Source: Campylobacter hyointestinalis subsp. hyointestinalis (GTDB taxonomy: Bacteria; Campylobacterota; Campylobacteria; Campylobacterales; Campylobacteraceae). Taken from it: a stretch of 64,000 bases of DNA. The notes beneath the pieces were generated by a model. That model was given only the letters and a program-made list of their open reading frames with translations, had not been told where the DNA came from and made no database searches. Both the position numbers and the translations under genes were made by a program. How positions within the stretch are numbered: position 1 is the first letter of the stretch; each line of letters begins with the position of its first letter. The stretch lies in NCBI RefSeq assembly GCF_013372145.1, contig NZ_CP053827.1, forward strand, positions 1,550,001 through 1,614,000, written 5' to 3'. Positions 26,782 through 35,558 of this stretch are shown in pieces.

Positions 26782-27645
26782 ATGGAAGTTTTTAAAACGA
26801 CTGCGTTTATGGTTATTTTGATGCTTTTATTTGTTAGCGTAGGCTTTTATATCGGCGGGACTAATGGTATGATTATGGCATTTTTGATAGCTTCAGCGAT
26901 GAATTTCTTTAGCTATTTTTATAGCGATAAGCTTATACTAAAACACTTTAATGCCATGCCAGTTAGTCAAAATAGCCAAATTTATCTGCTTGTAAAAGAG
27001 CTAACAAGCAGAGCAAACCTACCTATGCCAAAAGTCTATATCATAGATGATAATGCCCCAAACGCCTTTGCAACCGGTAGAAATCACGAAAATGCAGCAG
27101 TAGCACTCACTAGCGGACTTATAAATTTAATGAATGAAAATGAGATAAAAGCCGTTGTAGCCCACGAACTTGGGCATATCAAGCACTATGATATTTTAAC
27201 AGGAAGCATAGCGGCAGTTTTTGCAGGCGCTCTGTCTTTGATATCAAATTTCGCTCAGCTTGGAACCATTAAAAATGAAAATCGTCCAAATATGATAACA
27301 ACTATCGCTTTAGCAGTGATTACGCCATTAGTAGCTAGTATAATTCAGATGAGTATATCAAGAAGTAGAGAGTATGAAGCAGATCGTTTTTCAGCTATCA
27401 CGACTCAAAACCCGCAGTGGCTCATAGATGCTTTATCGAAGCTAGAAAACTACTCGCAAAATCACGCTGTGCTAAAAAATGCAGATCCGCAGACCGCTCA
27501 TATGTTTATCATAAATCCATTTGGCAATGTAAAATCAAATTTAAGCAATCTTTTTAGAACTCATCCAACCACGTCAGATAGGATACAAAAACTAAAACAG
27601 ATGACAAATCAAAGCCCAGCAGCAAGGTATTTTAACTCATTATAA
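26782..27645 (+). CDS. htpX: HtpX-type membrane zinc metalloprotease
   Basis: 287 residues with N-terminal and central membrane spans. The HExxH site is in VVAHELGHIKHYDIL (about residue 130), and the third zinc ligand Glu is in SRSREYEADRFS. Members degrade damaged inner membrane proteins. Last gene of the ribA operon, convergent with alr with only 6 bases between stops. Confidence 0.92.
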   Translation: MEVFKTTAFMVILMLLFVSVGFYIGGTNGMIMAFLIASAMNFFSYFYSDKLILKHFNAMPVSQNSQIYLLVKELTSRANLPMPKVYIIDDNAPNAFATGRNHENAAVALTSGLINLMNENEIKAVVAHELGHIKHYDILTGSIAAVFAGALSLISNFAQLGTIKNENRPNMITTIALAVITPLVASIIQMSISRSREYEADRFSAITTQNPQWLIDALSKLENYSQNHAVLKNADPQTAHMFIINPFGNVKSNLSNLFRTHPTTSDRIQKLKQMTNQSPAARYFNSL

Positions 27646-27651
27646 GCAAAT

Positions 27652-28665
27652 TTATATAATTTTTCTTGGTATATCCTTGCTTAATTTTACTAAGATATCA
27701 TAGCTTATAGTTCTAAAAAACTCAGCCCAGACATTTGCATCATCAAAAACGCAAACTTTAGACCCTGCATCTATAGTACTAAAGCTATCCATAGACATTT
27801 TACCTAGAATTTTTTGTCCGTTTGCCAAATGCAAATCCCCTACCCCGCAGTATCTAAGAAGCCCATCTCCATAGCCTAAGTCATAAGTAGCGATATCTAA
27901 ATCAAGACTAGCCACAAATACTCCGCCGTATCCGACGCATTCTCCTTTTGCTAGTACTCGTTTGCTAACTCTATGAGCCCACAGGCTAAGAACTTTTTTT
28001 AAATTTAAACTATCATTAAACTGCGCATAACCAAACTGAGCGATCCCAACTCTTACAAGCTCATCACCAAAGCCAGTCGCTCTTTCAAGCGCAGCTGAAT
28101 TATGCGAGTGAAAAACTCCTTTTGGTAAATTAAACTTATCAAAAAGCTCTATTAATCTCGCCTTTGCTATTTCAAAATTTTCTTTTTGCACGAAATATTC
28201 ACCGCTAAGCTCATCACTACTTCTAAAATGAGTATAAGCACCGCATATCTTAAGATCCATTTTTTTAGCTATTTCAAATGCACTTTGTAAATCGCATAGT
28301 TTAAGACCGTTTCTATGCATCATAGTATCGATAGCTAAATGAACTTTTAGTCCTTTTTTTAAATTTAAAAGATTGCTTATATCATTTATGGCATATATAA
28401 ATTTAGGATTTTCATCTCCAGTGGGGATATGTGATAGCACGATTATATTTTCGAAAAAGGAGCTGATCTCTTCAGCCTCTCTAGTGCTTTTTACACACGC
28501 CCATTTTATACCAAATTCACTTGCGAGCTTAGCCATCAAACTAGCACCGTGCCCATAAGCATTGTCTTTTAAAACGGCGATCACTTTTTCTTTGTCGCCT
28601 ACTTTATTTGAAATTTGAGTTAGATTATGCAAATAAGCATTTTTATCTATGATGATCTCAGACAT
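27652..28665 (-). CDS. alr: Alanine racemase
   Basis: 337 residues. K33 in VLKDNAYGHG carries PLP. The catalytic Tyr is in VGYGGVFVASLD, and AYTHFRSSDE and HSHNSAALE are family blocks. It supplies D-alanine for peptidoglycan. The start overlaps the small gene upstream by 8 bases. It is followed on the map by a peptidoglycan-trimming enzyme gene in the same direction, so cell wall genes cluster here. Confidence 0.93.
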   Translation of the reverse strand: MSEIIIDKNAYLHNLTQISNKVGDKEKVIAVLKDNAYGHGASLMAKLASEFGIKWACVKSTREAEEISSFFENIIVLSHIPTGDENPKFIYAINDISNLLNLKKGLKVHLAIDTMMHRNGLKLCDLQSAFEIAKKMDLKICGAYTHFRSSDELSGEYFVQKENFEIAKARLIELFDKFNLPKGVFHSHNSAALERATGFGDELVRVGIAQFGYAQFNDSLNLKKVLSLWAHRVSKRVLAKGECVGYGGVFVASLDLDIATYDLGYGDGLLRYCGVGDLHLANGQKILGKMSMDSFSTIDAGSKVCVFDDANVWAEFFRTISYDILVKLSKDIPRKII

Positions 28666-28912
28666 TAAAACTTACACCAAATCTCTTATATACGTAAGGT
28701 AAGATTTTTCTTATAGAGTAGTCATAAGCGTAGAACTCTTTATAAAGATCTTTTAGACTCTTATCTTTACAAGACTCGAAGTCAAAGACGTTTGAATTGC
28801 CTTGTTTTGGTACATTTTTATCCAAAACTTCAAAAAAAGCATCTCTTGCTTTTAGCATTGATTCTATCTGATTTTTTATAAATTCTCTCTCTTGTTCTGA
28901 TACTTCTTCCAT
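28658..28912 (-). CDS. Small conserved hypothetical protein
   Basis: 84 residues, acidic and helical, no signal peptide. It contains EREFIKNQIESMLKARDAFF and KDLYKEFYAYDYSIRKILPY. No family recognised. It lies between pgp2 (14-base gap) and alr (8-base overlap), so it is cotranscribed with cell wall genes. TCTCC on the plus strand marks a GGAGA ribosome site before the ATG. Confidence 0.6.
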   Translation of the reverse strand: MEEVSEQEREFIKNQIESMLKARDAFFEVLDKNVPKQGNSNVFDFESCKDKSLKDLYKEFYAYDYSIRKILPYVYKRFGVSFNV

Positions 28913-28926
28913 TATTTCTCCTTATG

Positions 28927-29895
28927 CTATTGCTCGACTAGTATCTTCATCTTATCGCCGACTAGTTTTACGTAAAGGGTTTTGATACCGTCAAATTTAT
29001 ACGTAGCAGTTCTGTATTTTTCTTTGAAACTTACTCTAAAAAACGAGCCTTCTGATGTAGATGGATATGGGCTAATGCTAAATTTAGTAAATTGTATAAA
29101 TTTGTCCTCTTTCTTTGAAAAAATACTCTTTTTCATATTAGCAAAATCACTGAATTTCATACCGTCAAATCTCAAAAACTCTTTATCATAAAAGTCCAAA
29201 TACGCTTTTACATCGCTATCTACCCATGCTTTTTTCCATTTAAAAAGCTCGGCAAAGATAGTCGCGATCTGCGCACTTGAAGCCTCTGTTACGTTATTTT
29301 CATTTATAAGAACCATTCCACCGTTATCTTTTAAAATTTCATCAAACTGAATGATTTTATCATTTTCAAATGCCACGCAACCTTTAGTTTTATACGTATC
29401 TATCCTCATATTTCCATTCATAGGAAAGCCGTGTATCCAGATACCACCGCCTGTTCTTCCTTTTACTTTATCATAGATATTTGGGTATGAAAGGCTAAAA
29501 GCAACTGGTCCGTAGTAGTTATCACTAGGTATAAAACGTCTTGTTATCTCATAAACACCAACAGGGGTTTTTAGATCTCCCTCGACTAATTTATCACCCA
29601 TTAAACCAGTTAGTACTTCATTGTTAAATTTATTAGTCAGTTTTCCGTCTTTATAATCATATAGGCTTAGATTTTTAGCTTTTTTATCCACCACGACTAA
29701 AAAAATATCGTCTTCGTAATATCCGTATTTTGTATCCATATTTCCGATACGTTTTTCCCAATAATTTTTGCTTTGAAGATTTGATTCGATAGCATTTTGA
29801 ACTGCGAGTATTCCTTCATCTAAATATATCTGCTCAAGATCTTTTCCAAACAAGCCGCTAAGACAAGCCAAAACCAATAACCCAAACTTCCTCAC
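28927..29895 (-). CDS. pgp2: YkuD-type L,D-carboxypeptidase, Pgp2-like
   Basis: 322 residues with a signal peptide (LLVLACLSGLFG). The YkuD catalytic domain covers about residues 60-205: TPVGVYEITRRF, then IHGFPMNGNMR and YKTKGCVAFEND, where His and Cys are catalytic. The C-terminal part from about 215 is an NTF2-like domain. This two-domain layout is that of Campylobacter Pgp2, which trims tetrapeptides to tripeptides in the wall and is needed for helical shape. The place beside alr is as I recall for C. jejuni Cj0905c-Cj0906c. Confidence 0.8.
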   Translation of the reverse strand: MRKFGLLVLACLSGLFGKDLEQIYLDEGILAVQNAIESNLQSKNYWEKRIGNMDTKYGYYEDDIFLVVVDKKAKNLSLYDYKDGKLTNKFNNEVLTGLMGDKLVEGDLKTPVGVYEITRRFIPSDNYYGPVAFSLSYPNIYDKVKGRTGGGIWIHGFPMNGNMRIDTYKTKGCVAFENDKIIQFDEILKDNGGMVLINENNVTEASSAQIATIFAELFKWKKAWVDSDVKAYLDFYDKEFLRFDGMKFSDFANMKKSIFSKKEDKFIQFTKFSISPYPSTSEGSFFRVSFKEKYRTATYKFDGIKTLYVKLVGDKMKILVEQ

Positions 29896-29930
29896 TATTT
29901 GCCCCTTAAATTTTAAATATAAAAGGCATT

Positions 29931-29936
29931 ATTATA
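29931..29936 (-). promoter_or_regulatory. Sigma70 -10 element for pgp2-alr
   Basis: TATAAT on the minus strand, 36 bases upstream of the pgp2 ATG. Confidence 0.5.
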
Positions 29937-30017
29937 ACTTAAGATTTTTAAATTTTCAGTTAGTTTTTACTAAAGTTCATATATTATTTCATAATATTTC
30001 AATACAAAGGATATAAT

Positions 30018-30449
30018 ATGACTAAATTCATGTTGTCTGCTGCATTAGCGGCTGTATTTGCTTTTGGCGCAGATATCGACGTAAATGGCGCTTTTGCAAA
30101 AGCTACTCCGCCAAATGCGCAAAATAGTGCGGCTTTTATGACTATTACAAACAACACAGATCAAAACATATCTCTTGTTTCTGCTAGCAATAGCGTTAGT
30201 AAATTCACAGAGCTTCACACTCACGTAAGCGAAAACGGAATGAAAAAAATGATTCAAATTCCGCAAATCGACATTCCAGCTAAAAGTAGCGTTGAGCTAA
30301 AACCAGGCGGTCTTCACATAATGATGATAGGTCTTAGCAAAGCTGTAAATCCTGGAGATAAAGTAGATCTTACTCTAAACTTTAGCAATGGTAAATCTAT
30401 CGATCTAAAAGGCGTAGAAGCTAAAAAACTACAACCTATGAAAAAATAG
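30018..30449 (+). CDS. Periplasmic copper chaperone PCu(A)C
   Basis: 143 residues with signal peptide TKFMLSAALAAVFAFG. The cupredoxin-like domain shows NSAAFMTITNNTDQNI, then the copper ligands in ELHTHVSENGMKKM and GGLHIMMIGL, the H-x-M pattern of the family. It delivers copper to the CuA or CuB site of cytochrome oxidase. Monocistronic with a strong terminator. A DUF411 copper-linked gene is elsewhere in this window. Confidence 0.88.
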   Translation: MTKFMLSAALAAVFAFGADIDVNGAFAKATPPNAQNSAAFMTITNNTDQNISLVSASNSVSKFTELHTHVSENGMKKMIQIPQIDIPAKSSVELKPGGLHIMMIGLSKAVNPGDKVDLTLNFSNGKSIDLKGVEAKKLQPMKK

Positions 30450-30454
30450 GTAAT

Positions 30455-30475
30455 TTTGGGCGAGTTTCGCCCAAA
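30455..30475 (+). terminator. Terminator after the PCu(A)C gene
   Basis: TTTGGGCGA pairs with TCGCCCAAA around a 3-base loop, 6 bases past the stop, followed by TTCTT. Confidence 0.8.
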
Positions 30476-30580
30476 TTCTTACTTCACTCTTATAAAATTC
30501 TCTTTTTTTACCACCTTTTAGATTTAACAATAAAATCATCAAATAGCTTTCTTAAGATTTTAATTTAACTTCAAATTTGG

Positions 30581-31595
<1,015 letters not shown>

Positions 31596-31596
<1 letters not shown>

Positions 31597-31802
31597 TGAA
31601 TATTTTGTTTGCAAATGACGGCTTAAAAAATTTAAAAAAAGTTGATTGCTATGGTTTGGACTAAAAGTTTTATCAAGCTTAGCAATGATGAGCTTTTAAA
31701 GAAAATAAAAAAGCTTTATATCTATATCATAAATTTGGATTTATAACTATGATAGAAGATGACAAGATGGCTCAAATTAAATTTAAAATAAACCCCCTTT
31801 AA
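31596..31802 (+). pseudogene. Remnant of a GNAT acetyltransferase gene, possibly pseH
   Basis: Directly after pseB (TAATG overlap) three short frames add up to the two ends of one protein: NILFANDGLKNLKKVDCYGLD, then KSFIKLSNDELLKK, then in another frame KKALYLYHKFGFITMIEDDK. The last piece matches the C-terminal (N/K)xxALxLYxxxGF block of GNAT enzymes such as PseH. The middle part, with the acetyl-CoA loop, is missing. I read this as a gene with an internal deletion and frameshifts. It overlaps the pseB/flaB terminator. The assignment rests on weak local similarity. Confidence 0.45.
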
Positions 31803-31811
31803 AGAGGGTTT
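31790..31811. terminator. Bidirectional terminator between pseB region and flaB
   Basis: AAACCCCCTTT and AAAGAGGGTTT pair with one mismatch. On the minus strand the stem is followed by ATTTTAAATTT, fitting a flaB terminator. Confidence 0.7.
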
Positions 31812-31881
31812 ACGGACTAAAAATACGTGGTCTTACGTCTGAAACCGCCACAAATATTACAAATGCTCTAAACTACTTCGT

Positions 31882-31942
31882 TTGTAGTTTAAGAACGCTT
31901 TTAAAGAAATACTTGAAATTATTGCAGTAATTTCAAGACATT
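31882..31942 (-). repeat. Two extra flagellin C-terminal segments downstream of flaB
   Basis: On the minus strand, after the flaB stop, 31919-31942 reads AAT GTC TTG AAA TTA CTG CAA TAA, i.e. NVLKLLQ-stop again. About 35 bases further on is a poorer copy encoding SVLKLQTK-stop (to about 31872). These are not in the flaB frame and look like 3' ends of former flagellin genes. Confidence 0.7.
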
Positions 31943-31962
31943 TTCACAGAAACAACCTTAGA

Positions 31963-33519
31963 TTACTGAAGTAATTTAAGAACGTTTTGTTGCACGGCAT
32001 TAGCTTGACTCATCGCATAACTTCCTGATTGCGCTAATATGTTGTATTTAGAGAAGTTTGCGCTCTCTTCAGCGAAGTCAACATCACGGATTTGGCTTTC
32101 TGCTGATTTAACATTTACTTGAGTTACGCTGATATTATTTATCGTACTTACTAGTTGGTTTTGTACTGAACCTAGATCGGCACGGATGCTATCAAGTGTT
32201 TTTTGAGCAGATTCAGCGATATCTATCATAGCTTGAGCACCAGCAAAGGTATTTACACCGCCTGATTGAGCTGTAGCAGTTTCGCCGCCTTTAAAAAATC
32301 CCATAGCTTTAGCAATACCGCTTGAGATAGTGCCTGAGTTCATGTATTTTAAATTTACTGAGGCTTGATTGAAACCTTTAGTAATGGCTGTAGAAGAAAA
32401 AAATCCCGCAGACATACCGCCTATAGCAGAAAAAGCTTTCGAAAAACCATTTATACCTACTTTTATATCCCTAGCATCTTGTCTTGTGAAAGTAAGCTGA
32501 CCTAGATATGCTATACCAGATTGTTTGCTTCCGGTATTACCACCACCTGCTAAACTAAATCCACCTGCGGATGTAGTATCCACATTTATAGCTCTACCGT
32601 CTTTAGTTGCTAGGGTTAGTTTACCGTTTTCTATACTAGCTTCTACGCCTGTTTCATCTTTTCTAGCGTTTATAGCTGCAGTTAAGATATTGCCATCATC
32701 TCCAGCTTTTACTGTTATATCGCCTATCAAAACACCGTTTATTTTAAGCCCCTTTATATCTCCACCTCGGACTGCTACTGACATAACCTGAACATTTTTT
32801 GCACTAGCTTTTACACCTGTTTGATCAGCCAATGCATTTACTTGTTCGGCAACAGCTTTAAAACCGTCTACTCTTAAAACTCCTTTACTTATTGATTTAA
32901 AAGTATATCCAGCAGGAAAACCATCTATACCGCTTAATTTCACAGTTATATCACCACCGCTTGCACTTAGTTTCCATACTGTATTCATAGTAGTTTCAAA
33001 TCTAGTATGACCTATAGAGTTTGAGTCAGTAGCGCCTATGCTTACTTTAGCTGTTTCGTTTGAGTAAGCGCCTATTTGGAACTCTTTGTTGCTAAAGCTT
33101 CCGTTTAGAAGTTGTTGTCCGTTGAAACTTGTAGTTTTAGCTATGTTATCAAGCTCTTCAAGAAGTCTTGAGATGTCGTTTTGAAGTGCACGACGTGAAT
33201 CGCTATTTTGACCATCTTGGGCTGCTTGTATAGCTTTAGTTTTGATAGTATCAAGAATTTTGATTTGCTCATCCATAGCTTTATCAGCTGTTTGAACTAT
33301 GCCTATAGCGTCATTTGCATTTTTTACTGCTTGACCAAGCCCACTAGCTTGAGCTCTTAGACTATCAGCGATGCTCATACCTGAAGCATCATCAGCCGCT
33401 GTTTGGATACGAAGACCTGAGCTAAGCTTACCTAAAGATCCGTCTAAACTACGATTATTTACAACCGCGTTTGTATGTGCGTTCATCGCAGCAATATTTG
33501 TATTTATTCTAAAACCCAT
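31963..33519 (-). CDS. flaB: Flagellin B (sigma54-dependent minor flagellin)
   Basis: 518 residues. The N-terminal D0/D1 domain GFRINTNIAAMNAHTN to about residue 175 and the C-terminal domain from about 420 (IDIAESAQKTLDSIRADLGS to NVLKLLQ) are nearly identical to the other flagellin. The middle (175-420) differs. I name it FlaB because a sigma54-type promoter, TGGAAC-N5-TTGC, lies 34 bases upstream. It forms the filament with FlaA and is exported by the flagellar type III system. Ser and Thr in the surface-exposed middle are the likely pseudaminic acid sites. Confidence 0.93.
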   Translation of the reverse strand: MGFRINTNIAAMNAHTNAVVNNRSLDGSLGKLSSGLRIQTAADDASGMSIADSLRAQASGLGQAVKNANDAIGIVQTADKAMDEQIKILDTIKTKAIQAAQDGQNSDSRRALQNDISRLLEELDNIAKTTSFNGQQLLNGSFSNKEFQIGAYSNETAKVSIGATDSNSIGHTRFETTMNTVWKLSASGGDITVKLSGIDGFPAGYTFKSISKGVLRVDGFKAVAEQVNALADQTGVKASAKNVQVMSVAVRGGDIKGLKINGVLIGDITVKAGDDGNILTAAINARKDETGVEASIENGKLTLATKDGRAINVDTTSAGGFSLAGGGNTGSKQSGIAYLGQLTFTRQDARDIKVGINGFSKAFSAIGGMSAGFFSSTAITKGFNQASVNLKYMNSGTISSGIAKAMGFFKGGETATAQSGGVNTFAGAQAMIDIAESAQKTLDSIRADLGSVQNQLVSTINNISVTQVNVKSAESQIRDVDFAEESANFSKYNILAQSGSYAMSQANAVQQNVLKLLQ

Positions 33520-33552
33520 TTTTAGTCCTTTTAAATAGTTTGGACTAATAAA

Positions 33553-33567
33553 GCAAAATGTGTTCCA
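33553..33567 (-). promoter_or_regulatory. Sigma54 promoter of flaB
   Basis: TGGAAC-ACATT-TTGC on the minus strand. Compared with the consensus TGGCAC-N5-TTGC it has one mismatch and the required GG/GC spacing. The flaB ATG is 34 bases downstream. Confidence 0.85.
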
Positions 33568-33793
33568 AAATTAAAGAATTGAAATTTAAAACTTATATAT
33601 TTCTTTTCTGTAGCCTATTTTTAAAATCAAAATTGTAATCTTTTCATCTTTTAATTCAAATAACGCTCTTCTGATATTTTATATCTATAAATTTGAGAAG
33701 TTGACCAATGAAGTTATTCTTATTAACTCCTTTGATTTTTATCATTGTATCTAAAAAAATAAAATAGTCTAAATGGCAGAAGTTAGAATTTAA

Positions 33794-33817
33794 AAAGCTG
33801 GAGAAAACTCCAGCTTT
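33794..33817 (-). terminator. Rho-independent terminator of flaA
   Basis: AAAGCTGGAG pairs with CTCCAGCTTT around a 4-base loop. On the minus strand the stem runs into TTTTTAAATT. A textbook intrinsic terminator. Confidence 0.85.
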
Positions 33818-33838
33818 GAAGTGATACATAAGATTGTA

Positions 33839-33862
33839 TTATTGAAGCAGTCTTAATACATT
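33839..33862 (-). repeat. Second flagellin C-terminal segment downstream of flaA
   Basis: Reads AAT GTA TTA AGA CTG CTT CAA TAA on the minus strand: NVLRLLQ-stop, the same peptide as the flaA end but with synonymous codons. It lies 20 bases after the flaA stop, separated by a spacer (TCTAAGGTTGTTTCTGTGA) also found after flaB. Confidence 0.75.
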
Positions 33863-33882
33863 TTCACAGAAACAACCTTAGA

Positions 33883-35430
33883 TTACTGAAGTAATCTAAG
33901 AACGTTTTGTTGCACTGTGTTAGCTTGACTCATCGCGTAGCTACCACTTTGAGCAAGGATGTTAAATTTAGAGAAGTTCGCACTCTCTTCAGCGAAGTCA
34001 ACATCACGGATTTGGCTTTCTGCTGATTTAACATTTACTTGAGTTACGCTGATATTATTTATCGTACTTACTAGTTGGTTTTGTACTGAACCTAGATCGG
34101 CACGAATTCTATCTAGTGTTTTTTGAGCAGACTCTGCTATATCTATCATAGCTTGAGCACCAGCAAAGGTATTTACACCGCCTGATTGAGCTGTAGCTTT
34201 TTCACCGCCGTTAAAAAATCCCATAGCTTGAGCTATTGTACTTATGATATTTCCTGAATTCATATATTTTAAATTTACAGAGGCTTGGTTGAAGGCTTTA
34301 GTAATGGTTGCAGAAGATAAAAATCCCATAGACATACCTGAGCTTGACATTTTCGAAATGCCATTTATACCTACTTTTATATCCCTAGCATCTTGTCTTG
34401 TGAAAGTAAGCTGACCTAGATATAATGTACCACTTTTAGACAATACTTTTGCACCGCCTGCAAGACTAAAATTTCCAGCTGTAGTATGTACAGCTACATT
34501 TATAGCTCTACCGTCTTTAGTTGCTAGGGTTAGTTTACCGTTTTCTATACTAGCTTCTACGCCTGTTTCATCTTTTTTAGCATTTATAGCTGCAGTTAAG
34601 ATTTTGCCATCATCTCCAGCTTTAATTGTTATATCGCCTATCAAAACATCGTTTATTTTAAGACCGTGTATAGTTCCAGCAGTTACGGCTGTAGACATAA
34701 CTTGAACATTTTTTACACTAGCTTTTACTCCAGTTTGAGTAGTCATAGCATTTATCTGCTCAGCTATAGCTTTATAGCCATCTTGTTTCAAAGTAGCCTT
34801 ATCTACAGTTTTAAATGTATATCCAGCAGGGAATCCGTCTATACCGCTTAATTTTACAGTTAAATCTCCAGCAAGACTTGCTTTCATGACAGTATTATTC
34901 GTAGTTTCAAATCTAGTATGACCTATAGAGTTTGAGTCAGTAGCACCTATGCTTACTTTAGCTGTTTCGTTTGAGTAAGCGCCTATTTGGAACTCTTTGT
35001 TGCTAAAGCTTCCGTTTAGAAGTTGTTGTCCGTTGAAACTTGTAGTTTTAGCTATGTTATCAAGCTCTTCAAGAAGTCTTGAGATGTCGTTTTGAAGTGC
35101 GCGACGTGAATCGCTACTTTGACCATCTTGTGCTGCTTGGATGGCTTTAGTTTTGATAGTATCAAGAATTTTTATCTGCTCATCCATAGCTTTATCAGCT
35201 GTTTGAACGATACCGATAGCATCATTACCGTTTTTGATAGCTTGACCTAAACCATTTGCTTGAGCTCTTAGAGAGTCGGCGATGCTCATACCTGAAGCAT
35301 CATCAGCCGCTGTTTGGATACGAAGACCTGAGCTAAGCTTACCTAGTGAGCTATCAAGGTTGCGGTTGTTCATAACCGAGTTTGTGTGTGCGCTCATCGC
35401 AGCAATATTTGTATTTATTCTAAATCCCAT
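33883..35430 (-). CDS. flaA: Flagellin A (sigma28-dependent major flagellin)
   Basis: 515 residues. The conserved N-terminus GFRINTNIAAMSAHTNSVMN and LSSGLRIQTAADDASGMSIAD and the C-terminal coiled region ending SQANTVQQNVLRLLQ form the D0/D1 core. The middle part carries long insert domains (LTVKLSGIDGFPAGYTFK, KLTLATKDGRAIN). A sigma28 promoter upstream marks it as the major flagellin. It differs from FlaB mainly within residues 175-420. Maf, encoded just upstream, probably glycosylates it. Confidence 0.94.
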   Translation of the reverse strand: MGFRINTNIAAMSAHTNSVMNNRNLDSSLGKLSSGLRIQTAADDASGMSIADSLRAQANGLGQAIKNGNDAIGIVQTADKAMDEQIKILDTIKTKAIQAAQDGQSSDSRRALQNDISRLLEELDNIAKTTSFNGQQLLNGSFSNKEFQIGAYSNETAKVSIGATDSNSIGHTRFETTNNTVMKASLAGDLTVKLSGIDGFPAGYTFKTVDKATLKQDGYKAIAEQINAMTTQTGVKASVKNVQVMSTAVTAGTIHGLKINDVLIGDITIKAGDDGKILTAAINAKKDETGVEASIENGKLTLATKDGRAINVAVHTTAGNFSLAGGAKVLSKSGTLYLGQLTFTRQDARDIKVGINGISKMSSSGMSMGFLSSATITKAFNQASVNLKYMNSGNIISTIAQAMGFFNGGEKATAQSGGVNTFAGAQAMIDIAESAQKTLDRIRADLGSVQNQLVSTINNISVTQVNVKSAESQIRDVDFAEESANFSKFNILAQSGSYAMSQANTVQQNVLRLLQ

Positions 35431-35490
35431 TTTAAATCCTTTTATTGATTTGTATTTTGCTTTAGCGTCCTTGCTAAAACCTTATTTGAT

Positions 35491-35517
35491 ATATCGGAGA
35501 GATTTTAAAAATATTTA
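35491..35517 (-). promoter_or_regulatory. Sigma28 (FliA) promoter of flaA
   Basis: TAAA, 15 bases, then TCCGATAT on the minus strand, matching TAAA-N15-GCCGATAA in spacing and in all but the outer bases of the -10. It lies about 60 bases before the flaA ATG. Confidence 0.85.
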
Positions 35518-35530
35518 GCAAATTTAGAAA

Positions 35531-35554
35531 TTTTGCTCTAAATTTAGAGCAAAA
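35531..35554 (-). terminator. Terminator of maf
   Basis: TTTTGCTCTAAA pairs with TTTAGAGCAAAA, a perfect 12-bp inverted repeat just after the maf stop. It insulates the flaA promoter. Confidence 0.75.
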
Positions 35555-35558
35555 AATA

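Larger units (their letters stand above)
33520..33882. other. Intergenic region flaB-flaA
   Basis: 363 bases. It holds the sigma54 promoter of flaB, the flaA terminator, a second copy of the flagellin C-terminal codons, and about 220 AT-rich bases with nothing I recognise. Confidence 0.65.
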
